Assembly (NCBI GenBank): GCA_025642065.1
Contig: JAODUP010000014.1
Location: 1,027,001 to 1,091,000, forward strand
Origin: Paralvinella palmiformis
Lineage: Eukaryota > Annelida > Polychaeta > Terebellida > Alvinellidae
DNA: 64,000 nt
Reading direction: 5' to 3'
Part shown: positions 63,828-64,000 of the stretch, piece by piece
How the letters are laid out: every line of letters starts with the position of its first letter
Numbering within the stretch: position 1 is the first letter of the stretch
Notes under the pieces: model-generated
What the model was told of the DNA's origin: nothing
Database searches by the model: none
Seen by the model: the letters and a program-made list of their open reading frames with translations, nothing else
Program-made: the position numbers and the translations under genes

Positions 63828-64000
63828 TTAAAATGCCTTAAAATGCATTTCGATGTAAACATTTATTGTATATTATATTTTTAAGGTTTTAATTTATTGC
63901 GTTTTGTATTTAAATTTTATATCTTTTATTGTTTATTTCTATTGTTTTAAGCTAATTAATGCAAATCAAAATATATCGCTTTAATGCAGCATTAATGTTT
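62591..64000. other. Non-coding 3' end of the window
   Basis: No gene seen. It ends with the CT/TA array at 63729-63823. Confidence 0.5.
63729..63823. repeat. (CT)n(TA)n compound microsatellite
   Basis: About 46 bp of CT followed directly by about 49 bp of TA. Confidence 0.97.

Overview
This is a eukaryotic window from an AT-rich invertebrate metazoan genome. Genes have many short exons with canonical GT/AG introns. There are more than twenty (TA)n arrays and dense layers of decayed LINEs, tRNA-derived SINEs and TIR elements. The repeat content suggests a mollusc or another lophotrochozoan, but that is inference; no marker in the window fixes the species. I joined all exons by hand and checked that the reading frame was preserved at each junction.

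Five protein-coding genes are supported. (1) 3.6-9.8 kb, plus: a ~1790-residue, low-complexity protein with two giant exons and a C-terminal MYND zinc finger split over two small exons. (2) 23.8-25.4 kb, plus: a secreted protein with two tandem DUF442/BLH phosphatase-like domains, of which only the second keeps the Cys-x4-Arg signature. (3) 26.0-38.3 kb, minus: CLPB (Skd3), the mitochondrial ankyrin/AAA+ disaggregase, complete in 16 coding exons. (4) 47.4-49.1 kb, plus: MED7, a Mediator middle-module subunit, in two coding exons. (5) 50.4-53.4 kb, minus: FAXDC2, a fatty-acid-hydroxylase-type di-iron membrane enzyme, in five exons and perhaps lacking an N-terminal exon. The genes share no pathway. 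Genes 2 and 3 converge, 3 and 4 diverge, and 4 and 5 converge.

Mobile DNA fills the rest. 9.8-16.4 kb holds two LINE remnants, a SINE and a TIR-like element. 18.9-20.5 kb is a ~1.5 kb palindrome with a THAP-like start sequence mirrored in both arms. CLPB intron 1 carries a TA-flanked TIR element and a pogo/Tigger remnant. The CLPB-MED7 gap is mostly a ~6.7 kb segment bounded by inverted, motif-repeated ends and a 12-bp flanking direct repeat; inside it are a THAP remnant, LINE pieces, a SINE and a second copy of the TA-flanked TIR element with a LINE nested in it. A 284-bp MITE lies in the MED7 intron. A SINE with a perfect 15-bp target duplication lies in FAXDC2 intron 3. 57-62.6 kb holds more LINEs, a 60-bp minisatellite apparently derived from one of them, and a patch of suspicious homopolymer-rich sequence.

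The most unusual items are the THAP palindrome, the 6.7-kb inverted-repeat segment between two housekeeping genes, the half-dead tandem phosphatase-like secreted protein, and the LINE-derived minisatellite. None of these proves a new biological system.
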